64,000 nt of DNA, taken from assembly GCF_040218065.1 (NCBI RefSeq), contig NZ_JAVJQE010000005.1, positions 434,001-498,000 on the forward strand, read 5' to 3'. The first letter of the stretch is position 1, and each line of letters opens with the position of its first letter. Position numbers and translations under genes: made by a program. This document shows positions 15,566-22,650 of this stretch, in pieces. The stretch comes from Marivibrio sp040218065. GTDB lineage: Bacteria; Pseudomonadota; Alphaproteobacteria; UBA8366; Aestuariispiraceae. The notes below the pieces were generated by a model. The model did no database searches and was not told where the DNA came from. It saw nothing but the letters and a program-made list of their open reading frames with translations.

Positions 15566-17199
15566 CGCACGGGCTTCGCGTCTGCGCCGTCCACGCCCGG
15601 CGCCGTCGCGGCCGAGACGGGCGCCGGAGTCGCCGCGGCGGTCAGGCTTTGGATCACCCCGGTCAATGGGTTGGCGGCGCCGGGGTCCGGCGTCGACGCC
15701 GCGCGGCCGATCGGCGCGCCTGCGCGCACGGCGGCGGTCTCATCCGGCGTGCGCAGCAGATGCTCGGGCACGTCCAGATGCTTGGCGAGCCAGCGGGCCG
15801 CCGCCGGGGCGTCTAGCACCGCGATCGCCTCCGGCCCCATCGCCTGGATCATTTCGATCCACTGCATGGCGTTCTGGGTTTCGGCTTTCTTCCGGTGGCG
15901 TGCGATCGGCGAGACGATCTTAAGATCGATTTCGCGCCCGTCGACGCGCAGGGGCGGGATCTCGCCGCGCCGGCGCAAGATGGCCAGCGCGCGGCGAGCC
16001 AGCGGGACCATCAACTCGCTCTGCAGCCGGCCGTAGGTGGCGCCGAGGATTCGGGCCATCTCCGCCGACCTTTCCAGCACCTCGGTGGCGGTCATTTTCG
16101 GGGCGTCGACCTGCCCCAGGCGATCCGCCAACAGACCGTGGCGGATGCGCGTGCGCACATCCTCCAGCACCAGCTGCGAGACGTCGAACTCCCCGGGCGC
16201 GGCGAGCGGCGTGAGGCCTGACGAGCCGACCGCCTTGGGGATGATCGTGCCCGGGGCGAGCTTGACGGTGGCCGGGTTGAGCACCCCGTCATCGTCCGCC
16301 TGCCAGATGCCGGTCACTGCGATGGTGGCGTTTTTCAACACCAGCTCCACCACCTTGTTGGCCGTCTTGACGTCGGGGAGCACCTTCATCACGGGCGAGC
16401 GGCCGTAGGTCTCTCCCGGCGCCTTCATCCAGCGGAAATTGACGAAGGGGGAGGCTTCGAAGCGCCCTTCCGCCAGCACGTCGCCGCCATCGGGGCCGTC
16501 GGCGGTCTGGAGGATCGCCGCATATCGATAGCCGCGCGGCCCGTCGGGGGTCACCGCCTCCAGCACGGCGTAGCGGGCTTCCCCGTCATCTTCTTCGCCG
16601 GTTCGCGCCGTCTCGGGCAGGGGGGCGGCTGGAAAGCGGGCGCTAAGCTGGGTCTCGGTCAATTCGGCGCGTCGGAAAGTGGCCTCCAGGGCGCCGGTCG
16701 CCCCCTCCTCGAACACCGCTTGCCCGACCGGCACGGCGGTGAAGCGGAACGCGCTTCGCTCGCCGAGATCGGCTTCCTCGAACATCAGGCTCGCAGTGCC
16801 TGCGGTAACCAGATCCAGATAGCATTGGTGGATCTCGACCGCGAAGTTGGAGCTGTCGAAATGCGCCTGCAGCAGCGCGGAAATCTCCTCCAAGGGCTCG
16901 GCCGTGGACTGGCTTTGTTCCGCGGAGAGGTCGGAGCCCGGGACGAGGTCGAACCACCGCGCCCAGGGCGGCGTCAGTTCGGCCATCAGGGAGGCGGCCA
17001 GCTGCTCCACCGCGTCGGGCGCGGTGGAGTCGAAGAGCCGGTCGGTCTTCTTGGCGCCGGGGGTCGTCCGATCGAGCGCCCCATCGCGCTGGGGAAGGGC
17101 GTAGGCGTAGCACTCGCGCCAATGATCCTCCCACGCGCTGCGACGGGCTTTCGCCCGCTCGTAGCGCCGGGTCAGCTGGTCTGGGGTGACTGGCTGCAT
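15562..17199 (-). CDS. Phage head-tail connector (portal) protein
   Basis: 545 residues, the size expected of T7-group head-tail connector proteins. Recognisable parts are the N-terminal RRSAWEDHWRECYAYALP, the RLFDSTAPDAVEQLAASLMA block, YGRSPVMKVLPDVKTANKV, and the late MTATEVLERSAEMARILG helix region. It would form the dodecameric ring through which DNA is packaged. No premature stop or frameshift is visible. No terminase gene accompanies it. Confidence 0.88.
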   Translation of the reverse strand: MQPVTPDQLTRRYERAKARRSAWEDHWRECYAYALPQRDGALDRTTPGAKKTDRLFDSTAPDAVEQLAASLMAELTPPWARWFDLVPGSDLSAEQSQSTAEPLEEISALLQAHFDSSNFAVEIHQCYLDLVTAGTASLMFEEADLGERSAFRFTAVPVGQAVFEEGATGALEATFRRAELTETQLSARFPAAPLPETARTGEEDDGEARYAVLEAVTPDGPRGYRYAAILQTADGPDGGDVLAEGRFEASPFVNFRWMKAPGETYGRSPVMKVLPDVKTANKVVELVLKNATIAVTGIWQADDDGVLNPATVKLAPGTIIPKAVGSSGLTPLAAPGEFDVSQLVLEDVRTRIRHGLLADRLGQVDAPKMTATEVLERSAEMARILGATYGRLQSELMVPLARRALAILRRRGEIPPLRVDGREIDLKIVSPIARHRKKAETQNAMQWIEMIQAMGPEAIAVLDAPAAARWLAKHLDVPEHLLRTPDETAAVRAGAPIGRAASTPDPGAANPLTGVIQSLTAAATPAPVSAATAPGVDGADAKPVR

Positions 17200-17202
17200 C
17201 GC

Positions 17203-17421
17203 TTATTCCCCGAGCTTCGTCTTGGCCCCGGTCGCGCTTGCCGCGGAGGCGGCGGGCGCCAGGGCGCCTTTGGCGCTGGTCTCGATCGTGCCGGAGCGGC
17301 CGCGGCGACGGCGCGCGATCGCCTCGAGGCGCGCTTCACGCTCCTTCTCTTCGGGGTCGATCGCCGCCGGCGTCGTCGTCGGCGGCGGCGGGGGCGCGGG
17401 AGCGCTGAATAGTCCGCCCAT
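17203..17421 (-). CDS. Small phage protein preceding the portal
   Basis: 72 residues starting MGGLFSAPAPPPPPTT, then a charged helix (KEREARLEAIARRRRGRSG) and the end GAKTKLGE. Short proteins of this design directly precede connector genes in related prophages. It ends 3 nt before the portal start and has an AAGGAG ribosome site. Function is unknown. Confidence 0.7.
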   Translation of the reverse strand: MGGLFSAPAPPPPPTTTPAAIDPEEKEREARLEAIARRRRGRSGTIETSAKGALAPAASAASATGAKTKLGE

Positions 17422-17522
17422 AGCGGGTCTCCTTTCCGGGTCTCGGCGTCCGCCATGAGACGGACATATGTTCAGGAAATGTACTTTCCTATCGGATGTG
17501 AATCACGATGGTTGTGAAATGT

Positions 17523-17936
17523 TCATTTGTCAACCATAGATTCGTTCAAGCGAGAAATAAATCGGAACAATCCGATCGGTGTGAGAACAAAAAGCGGTTG
17601 AAGGCCGAGCAGCCGAAGTGTGAGTTCCACGCAGGTGAAGGGCCGCATGGCGCGTTTGCGGCGCGGGCTCCTGCGGTCGGCCGCAGTTGGAAGGATGCGG
17701 TCGCCACGCCGCACCGCGGCGCGCAGCAGACGAACGAGGGCCGGCCCGTCGAGGGAGGAGACGACCACCCGGTCGGCCAAGGAGTCGACGGCCAACCAGC
17801 CGCTCGGATCCGGTAAAAGCACGAAGCAATGCCGAAAACCGCGCGGCAGAAGCCGCATCCAACGAATCCCCGTGCGGTCGCTGAAGACGACCAGGGCCAC
17901 GCGAGGCGGGCTGTCGGACGCGCTGACGTTATTCAT
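17523..17936 (-). CDS. Phage-associated protein, possible papain-like fold
   Basis: 137 residues. RLLPRGFRHCFVLLPD near residue 30 and PFTCVELTLRLLGL near residue 100 recall the His and Cys motifs of permuted papain-like (NlpC/LRAT-type) proteins; the last part FVLTPIGLFRFISRL is amphipathic. I infer a possible hydrolase or binding fold only from those two motifs. Its start overlaps the end of the upstream gene by 8 nt, so it belongs to the same operon. Confidence 0.65.
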   Translation of the reverse strand: MNNVSASDSPPRVALVVFSDRTGIRWMRLLPRGFRHCFVLLPDPSGWLAVDSLADRVVVSSLDGPALVRLLRAAVRRGDRILPTAADRRSPRRKRAMRPFTCVELTLRLLGLQPLFVLTPIGLFRFISRLNESMVDK

Positions 17937-18318
17937 GAGCGCCCCCCGATCCCGCGCTCACCAACCCCTTGGCGACGAGCGGCGGCTCCAACCGGGCCAA
18001 TGCGGCGCGCCAGGCGCGCAACTGCGCGCGCTCCTCGGGCACGCGGGGATCCGGCAAGCGTTTGTTCCGCGCGCATTGGAACAGAACGGCCGCCTGATCG
18101 CGCGTGAGGGCGCCCGTGCGCAACAGCCGGGCTGCGACGTTCACCACGTCGCGCGGATCTCCGGCGCGCTGGACGACGCCGCGCCCGGCTCTGGCGCGCG
18201 CGCCGGCCAAGGTGCTGTCATACCGTTCGACGGCCCAAAGCCAGGCTTCTTCGACCGTTGGGAAGGGCTCGCCCGGAGGCTCTTCAGTGGGACGGGGAGA
18301 GAATCGAGTACGCGCCAT
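17929..18318 (-). CDS. Conserved protein at the head of the phage module
   Basis: 129 residues from the ATG at 18318 with an AAGGAG site. It has EPFPTVEEAWLWAVERYD, a basic GARARAGRGVVQRAGDPRD segment and a C-terminal PDPRVPEERAQLRAW helix. Similar proteins precede connector genes in alphaproteobacterial prophages. The helical, basic character could suit a small DNA-binding protein, but no terminase small-subunit motif is clear. It is the first gene of the phage operon. Confidence 0.65.
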   Translation of the reverse strand: MARTRFSPRPTEEPPGEPFPTVEEAWLWAVERYDSTLAGARARAGRGVVQRAGDPRDVVNVAARLLRTGALTRDQAAVLFQCARNKRLPDPRVPEERAQLRAWRAALARLEPPLVAKGLVSAGSGGAHE

Positions 18319-18628
18319 GCCGGTCTCCTTGACTGAGCGGCGGAAAGGCGCGAAGAACACGGAATGCGAGCGTCAAACGACTAAGTACCCGCTATTCTAA
18401 TGCGAGTCAATCGAAAATCGGACTTAAGATTTATAAAAAAGAACATAAAAAATACAAAAAATAGCTCCATTCAGGGAAATGCGCGCCACCGCCCCTCAGG
18501 GGAACGGGAAAAGCTTGAGCCTTTCGAATTCACCGCTAGAGTAAGCGCCGAGTATGGGGGGCTCCACACTCTTTGTTCACATCGGCTAGGCCTGCGGCCC
18601 GGTCGTTCGGGGACGGACGGGCGGATTC
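18319..18628. other. AT-rich intergenic region between phage module and S24-type regulator
   Basis: About 310 nt without a supported gene. Bases 18380-18470 are strikingly A/T-rich, including long A runs near 18430-18465, against a very GC-rich background. It probably carries the divergent promoters of the phage operon (leftward) and the regulator (rightward). I could not fix a convincing -35/-10 pair or a clear dyad. Confidence 0.5.
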
Positions 18629-19255
18629 ATGCGACACGAGGATATCTGGCGCGGTATCGACCGCTTGGCGGATTCGCGGGGGCTTTCGGTCTCCGGCATG
18701 GCGCGCAAAGCGGGGCTCGATCCCACCACCTTCAACCGCAGCAAGCGCATCGCGGCCGACGGAAAGCGACGCTGGCCGACGACGGAGAGTCTGTCGAAAA
18801 TCCTGGACGCCGCCGAGGCGTCGCTCGGCGATTTCGTCGCCTTGATGCATGACGGCGCGACGGGGGTCGCCTACACCATTCCGGCGCTCGACGCCGCCGA
18901 CGCCGCGCGCCCCGACATGTTCGACGAGGACGGCTTTCCGATGGGCGCCGACTGGGGCAAGGTTGATTTCCCGGCGCTCAGCGACAAGGACGCCTTCGGC
19001 CTGTTCGTGGAGGGCGACGGCTTTGCGCCGGTCTACCGAGACGGCGATCTGCTGGTCGTCTCGCCGCACGCCAGCGTGCGGCGCGGCGATCGGGTCCTGG
19101 CCAAGGACAGGGCCGGCGGAATTATGATCCGCCAGCTTGTAAGGCAGACCGCCCATCGCATAGAGTTCGCCGCCGTCCATGCGCCCCACGACGAGGAGAC
19201 GGTGATGGCGCAGGAGATCGCCTGGATGTCCCGCATCATCTGGGCGCAACAGTAA
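18629..19255 (+). CDS. HTH / S24-type regulator with degenerate peptidase site
   Basis: 208 residues. The N-terminal helix-turn-helix (about 15-65) contains LSVSGMARKAGLDPTTFNRS. The C-terminal half has the LexA/CI S24 fold: FVEGDGFAPVYRDGDLLVV, VRRGDRVLAKD and MIRQLVRQT. In active S24 proteins the first motif reads GDSM and a Lys sits in the last; here Gly131 replaces the Ser and Arg168 the Lys. It should bind DNA and dimerise but not self-cleave. It is divergent from the phage module and 38 nt upstream of the aminotransferase gene. Related S24 regulators are common chromosomal genes in alphaproteobacteria, so phage origin is not certain. Confidence 0.88.
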   Translation: MRHEDIWRGIDRLADSRGLSVSGMARKAGLDPTTFNRSKRIAADGKRRWPTTESLSKILDAAEASLGDFVALMHDGATGVAYTIPALDAADAARPDMFDEDGFPMGADWGKVDFPALSDKDAFGLFVEGDGFAPVYRDGDLLVVSPHASVRRGDRVLAKDRAGGIMIRQLVRQTAHRIEFAAVHAPHDEETVMAQEIAWMSRIIWAQQ

Positions 19256-19293
19256 AGAAGATCAGAACAGTTGCGGTGTTGGAGGAGTTGGAG

Positions 19294-20136
19294 ATGCCCA
19301 CCGGTTACACCTACGTCGATGGATCCTGGCGGGATATGAACGACCCGCTCTTCACCTCCAACTGCCACGGCGTCTGGCTCTCCTCTTTCATCTTCGACGG
19401 CGCGCGCGCCTTTGAGGGCTGCACGCCCGATCTCGACCGCCACTGCCAGCGCACCGTGGACTCGGCGAACGCGCTCGGCCTCGGCCAGCCGATGGCCGCC
19501 GGCGAGATCGAGGAGATCGCGCGCGAAGGCGTCGCCAAGTTCGAGGCGGGGGCCGAGCTGTACATCCGCCCCATGGTCTGGACAGACGGCGGCTTCGTCG
19601 CCCCGGATCCCGAGACGGTGCGCTTCGCGTTGACGGTTTACGAAATGCCGATGCCGGGCGACAAAGGATTCACCGCCTGCCTGTCGACGCGCCGCCGTCC
19701 CGCGCCCGACATGGCGACGACCGACGCCAAGGCGTCCGGCCTCTACGCCAACGCCGGCCGCGCCATCCGCGAGGCCAAGGATCGCGGCTTCGACAGCCCG
19801 GTGATGCTGGATCCGCTCGGCAACGTCGCCGAGTTCGCGACCGCGAACCTGTTCCTAGTGAAGGACGGCGTCGCGATCACGCCGGCGGCGAACGGCACGT
19901 TCCTCAACGGCATCACCCGCCAGCGGGTGATCAAGCTGCTGCGCGAGCGCGGTCAGGAGGTGGTCGAAGGCCGGGTCACGCCCAAGGATCTCTTGGAGGC
20001 CGACGAGATCTTCAACACCGGCAATTACGGCAAGCTCATGCCGGTGACCCGCTACGAGGATCGCGAACTGCAGGCCGGGCCGATCTTCCGCATGGCGCGG
20101 GAGCTTTATTGGGAATTCGCGCACGCGGGCAAGTAG
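19294..20136 (+). CDS. Class IV branched-chain amino acid aminotransferase
   Basis: 280 residues from the ATG at 19294, with GGAGGAG 6 nt upstream; a GTG at 19276 is in frame. Class IV PLP fold: FIFDGARAFEG near residue 30, TTDAKASGLYANAGRAI (PLP Lys near 147), LDPLGNVAEFATANLFLV and the end FNTGNYGKLMPVTRYE. It should transfer amino groups between Leu/Ile/Val and 2-oxoglutarate; a D-amino-acid or aminodeoxychorismate-lyase-like relative cannot be excluded by eye, but length and motifs favour IlvE-type. Confidence 0.88.
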   Translation: MPTGYTYVDGSWRDMNDPLFTSNCHGVWLSSFIFDGARAFEGCTPDLDRHCQRTVDSANALGLGQPMAAGEIEEIAREGVAKFEAGAELYIRPMVWTDGGFVAPDPETVRFALTVYEMPMPGDKGFTACLSTRRRPAPDMATTDAKASGLYANAGRAIREAKDRGFDSPVMLDPLGNVAEFATANLFLVKDGVAITPAANGTFLNGITRQRVIKLLRERGQEVVEGRVTPKDLLEADEIFNTGNYGKLMPVTRYEDRELQAGPIFRMARELYWEFAHAGK

Positions 20137-20144
20137 CGCCCGGC

Positions 20145-20423
20145 TCAGTCCTTCCGACGCCGGCCGGACAGCGCGTTCACCACCGTGACGATCAGCCACA
20201 GCGGCACGACGATCACCGCGCCGAGGACGATGTATTCAGCACTCCACTCCAGGAGTTCGGTCGCCTTGTCGAAGACGGCGGCGACCGTTTCTCCGAAATT
20301 GTCGAAGATGTCCTGCGGGCGGATCTCGAGCCAGCTCAGCACCACGCCCACCAGCAAGCTCACCAGCGCGAGCTTGAGGACGGTCTTCATCACGGTCGCG
20401 GGATCGGGCGCTTTCACGCTCAT
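20145..20423 (-). CDS. Small two-TM membrane protein (DUF6460-like)
   Basis: 92 residues with two hydrophobic segments, TVLKLALVSLLVGVVLSWL and YIVLGAVIVVPLWLIVTVV, separated by an acidic amphipathic linker, with a basic C-terminus. It resembles short alphaproteobacterial inner-membrane proteins of the DUF6460 type. Function unknown. It is convergent with the aminotransferase, 8 nt away. Confidence 0.65.
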   Translation of the reverse strand: MSVKAPDPATVMKTVLKLALVSLLVGVVLSWLEIRPQDIFDNFGETVAAVFDKATELLEWSAEYIVLGAVIVVPLWLIVTVVNALSGRRRKD

Positions 20424-20540
20424 CGGTCTGCCTCGTTCGGCTGTCGCATCTTCGCCTGAGGCTTCGGCGTAGCCGAGCGCGCGGCGGAGCGCAAGGGCGC
20501 GCGCCTCGCAAGCTGGGCCGTCGGGTCCTATATCCGCCCC

Positions 20541-20846
20541 ATGAGACGAACGGTTTTCCTCGCCGCCGCGGCGCTCGCGCTGCCGCTCATTCTCCCGGCC
20601 CGGGCCGAGGAGCCCGGCTACGGCGCCGGCGGCGCGTCGGTCGGCCGGCCCGGCGTCTCGACAAGCGTGGGCGGGCCGGGCGCCGACGGTCCCCGGGCCG
20701 CGCCCTACAGCGCGCAGGTCCGGCCCGACGAGAAGGGGCGACAGAGGATCGACGATCGGATCGACGAGACGCTGGAATCCAGCCGCCGCCTGCGCGAGCG
20801 CGCGCAGCAGGAGGCGGCGGGTCTGACGCCGAGGCCGGCGGACTAG
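20541..20846 (+). CDS. Small exported hypothetical protein
   Basis: 101 residues with a Sec signal peptide (MRRTVFLAAAALALPLILPA, cleavage probably after ARA). The mature part is Gly/Pro-rich, then a charged helix (RIDDRIDETLESSRRLRER). No domain is recognised. Start context is weak; the signal peptide and codon bias support the gene. Confidence 0.6.
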   Translation: MRRTVFLAAAALALPLILPARAEEPGYGAGGASVGRPGVSTSVGGPGADGPRAAPYSAQVRPDEKGRQRIDDRIDETLESSRRLRERAQQEAAGLTPRPAD

Positions 20847-20919
20847 ACCCGCGTCCGCGCCGCCGCCGCGCGGAACCGGTCCGGCCGAGCCGGCGCCAGG
20901 ACGCGAGGCGGGACGCCGC

Positions 20920-22506
20920 TCACGCCGCCGACAGATCCTCGCCCCGGAGCGCCCGGTCGATCAGCGCGATCGTCTCGTTCAAGCCGTAGAGCGCAAAGAA
21001 GCTGCCGATGCGCGGGCCCTGATCCTGGCCCAGCAGGATCTGGTAGAGCGCCTTGAACCAATCGCGCAGCGGCTCGTAGCCGTGGCGCTTACCGATCTCG
21101 TAGATCTCGGTCTGGATCGTCTCGGCGTCCGCGTCGGCGGGCAGCGCCGCCAGGCTCTCGCGCAGATCCTCGAGCGCCGCGCGGTCGCGCGCGTCGGGCG
21201 CCTTATAGGCCTTATGCGGCTTCACGAAATCCTGGTAGTAGCGGATCGCATGGCCGACGAGGCGGTCGAGCGTCGGGTCGTGCTGCGGGCTGGCGTCGGG
21301 CGCGTAGCGGGTGATGAAGCCCCACAGGACGCTCTTGTCCTCGCTGTTGCAGACGGCCGCGAGGTTGAGGAGGATCGAGAAGTTGAGCTTCGGCTTCTCC
21401 GCCGGCGGCGCGCCTTCGTGGATGTGCCAGACCGGGTTCTCCAGCCGCTTTTCCGCCGGCTCTTCGTCGAACTTCGACAGAAACGTCAGATAGTCGTCGA
21501 CGGTCTTCGGGATGACGTCGAAATAGAGCTTCTTCGCCGTCTTCGGCTTCTGGAACATGAAGAGCGCCAGACTCTCATTCGGGCCGTAGGCGAGCCAATC
21601 GTCCATCGACAGGCCGTTGCCCTTGGACTTCGAGATCTTCTCGCCCTTGTCGTCCAGGAACAGCTCGTAGGTCAGCGTCTCCGGCGTCCAGCCGCCCAGC
21701 GCCTGGCAGATCCGGCTGGACAGCCGCACGCTGTCGATCAGATCCTTGCCCGACATTTCGTAGTCGACGCCGAGCGCATGCCAGCGCATGCCCCAATCCG
21801 GCTTCCACTGCAGCTTGCAGCGCCCGCCGGTGACCGGCGTCTCGATCTCCTCGCCGTCGGCGCGGCGATAGACGATGGTTCCCTTCTTCGCGTCGGTGGC
21901 GATCACCGGAACCTGATAGACCTCGTCTGTCTCCGGGTCGACCGGCAGGAAGGGGGAATAAGTCGCCTTCCGCTCGTCGCGCAGGCTGGGGAGCATGATC
22001 TTCTGGATCGCCTCGTACTCCTCCAGCACGCGGATCAGCGCCTCGTCGAAGCGCCCGGAGAAGTAATAGTCGGTCGAGCTCGCGAACTCGTACTCAAAGC
22101 CGAAACCGTCGAGGAAGGCGCGCAGGCGGGCGTTGTTGTGATGGCCGAAGCTCTCATGCGTGCCGAACGGGTCGGGGACCTTGGTCAGCCGCTTGTTGAG
22201 CGCCGCCTGCAGCTGCTCCTTGTTGGGGACGTTGTCCGGCACCTTGCGCAGCCCGTCCATGTCGTCGGAGAAGGCCAGCAGCTTGGTCGGAATGTCGCTC
22301 ATCAGTTCGAAGGCGCGGCGCACCATGGTGGTGCGCAGCACCTCGCCGAAGGTGCCGATATGCGGCAGGCCCGACGGGCCGTAGCCGGTCTCGAACAGGA
22401 CGTAGCCCTTCTCCGGCGGGGTTTTCTCATAGCGTTTGAGGATCTTGCGCGCCTCCTCGAACGGCCACGCCTTCGCCTCCAACGCCATGTCCCGGAGCGT
22501 GCTCAT
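20920..22506 (-). CDS. lysS: Lysyl-tRNA synthetase, class I
   Basis: 528 residues from the ATG at 22506 (MSTLRDMALEAKAWPFEEA). This is the class I (archaeal/alphaproteobacterial) LysRS, not the class II enzyme of most bacteria. The HIGH-equivalent is GYGPSGLPHIGTFGE and the KMSKS-equivalent is GEKISKSKGNG. It charges tRNA-Lys with lysine. The gene is convergent with the small exported protein and divergent from the DinG-like helicase. Confidence 0.96.
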   Translation of the reverse strand: MSTLRDMALEAKAWPFEEARKILKRYEKTPPEKGYVLFETGYGPSGLPHIGTFGEVLRTTMVRRAFELMSDIPTKLLAFSDDMDGLRKVPDNVPNKEQLQAALNKRLTKVPDPFGTHESFGHHNNARLRAFLDGFGFEYEFASSTDYYFSGRFDEALIRVLEEYEAIQKIMLPSLRDERKATYSPFLPVDPETDEVYQVPVIATDAKKGTIVYRRADGEEIETPVTGGRCKLQWKPDWGMRWHALGVDYEMSGKDLIDSVRLSSRICQALGGWTPETLTYELFLDDKGEKISKSKGNGLSMDDWLAYGPNESLALFMFQKPKTAKKLYFDVIPKTVDDYLTFLSKFDEEPAEKRLENPVWHIHEGAPPAEKPKLNFSILLNLAAVCNSEDKSVLWGFITRYAPDASPQHDPTLDRLVGHAIRYYQDFVKPHKAYKAPDARDRAALEDLRESLAALPADADAETIQTEIYEIGKRHGYEPLRDWFKALYQILLGQDQGPRIGSFFALYGLNETIALIDRALRGEDLSAA

Positions 22507-22650
22507 CGTCTTGTTCGTCCCTTTGAGAAAAGATGCCGAGGCGTCGTCAAACCCCCGGAAAAGCGGGCCGGACACTAGGCGCGGGGGCCGGGCGCGTCAA
22601 CTGGCGCGCGGCTTGAAGCGGCGGGCGGAATCGCGCCCAATGCGCCCACT

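Larger units (their letters stand above)
13959..18318 (-). mobile_element. Podovirus-type head-module remnant (seven genes)
   Basis: Seven tightly packed minus-strand genes include a head-tail connector (portal), a Bbp19-like protein, a scaffold, a short scaffold-like paralogue and three small genes. All frames are open and most have good ribosome sites. There is no terminase, major capsid, tail, integrase, lysis or replication gene, and no tRNA or direct-repeat boundary that I can see. The module sits between the transsulfuration genes and a divergent S24-type regulator. It is a truncated or domesticated prophage fragment; gene transfer agent status is not supported. Confidence 0.75.

Noticed and set aside
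13959..18318. Gene transfer agent locus
   Set aside because: GTA clusters of alphaproteobacteria have a different gene set (HK97-like capsid, protease, tail genes). Only podovirus-type portal and scaffold genes are seen here.
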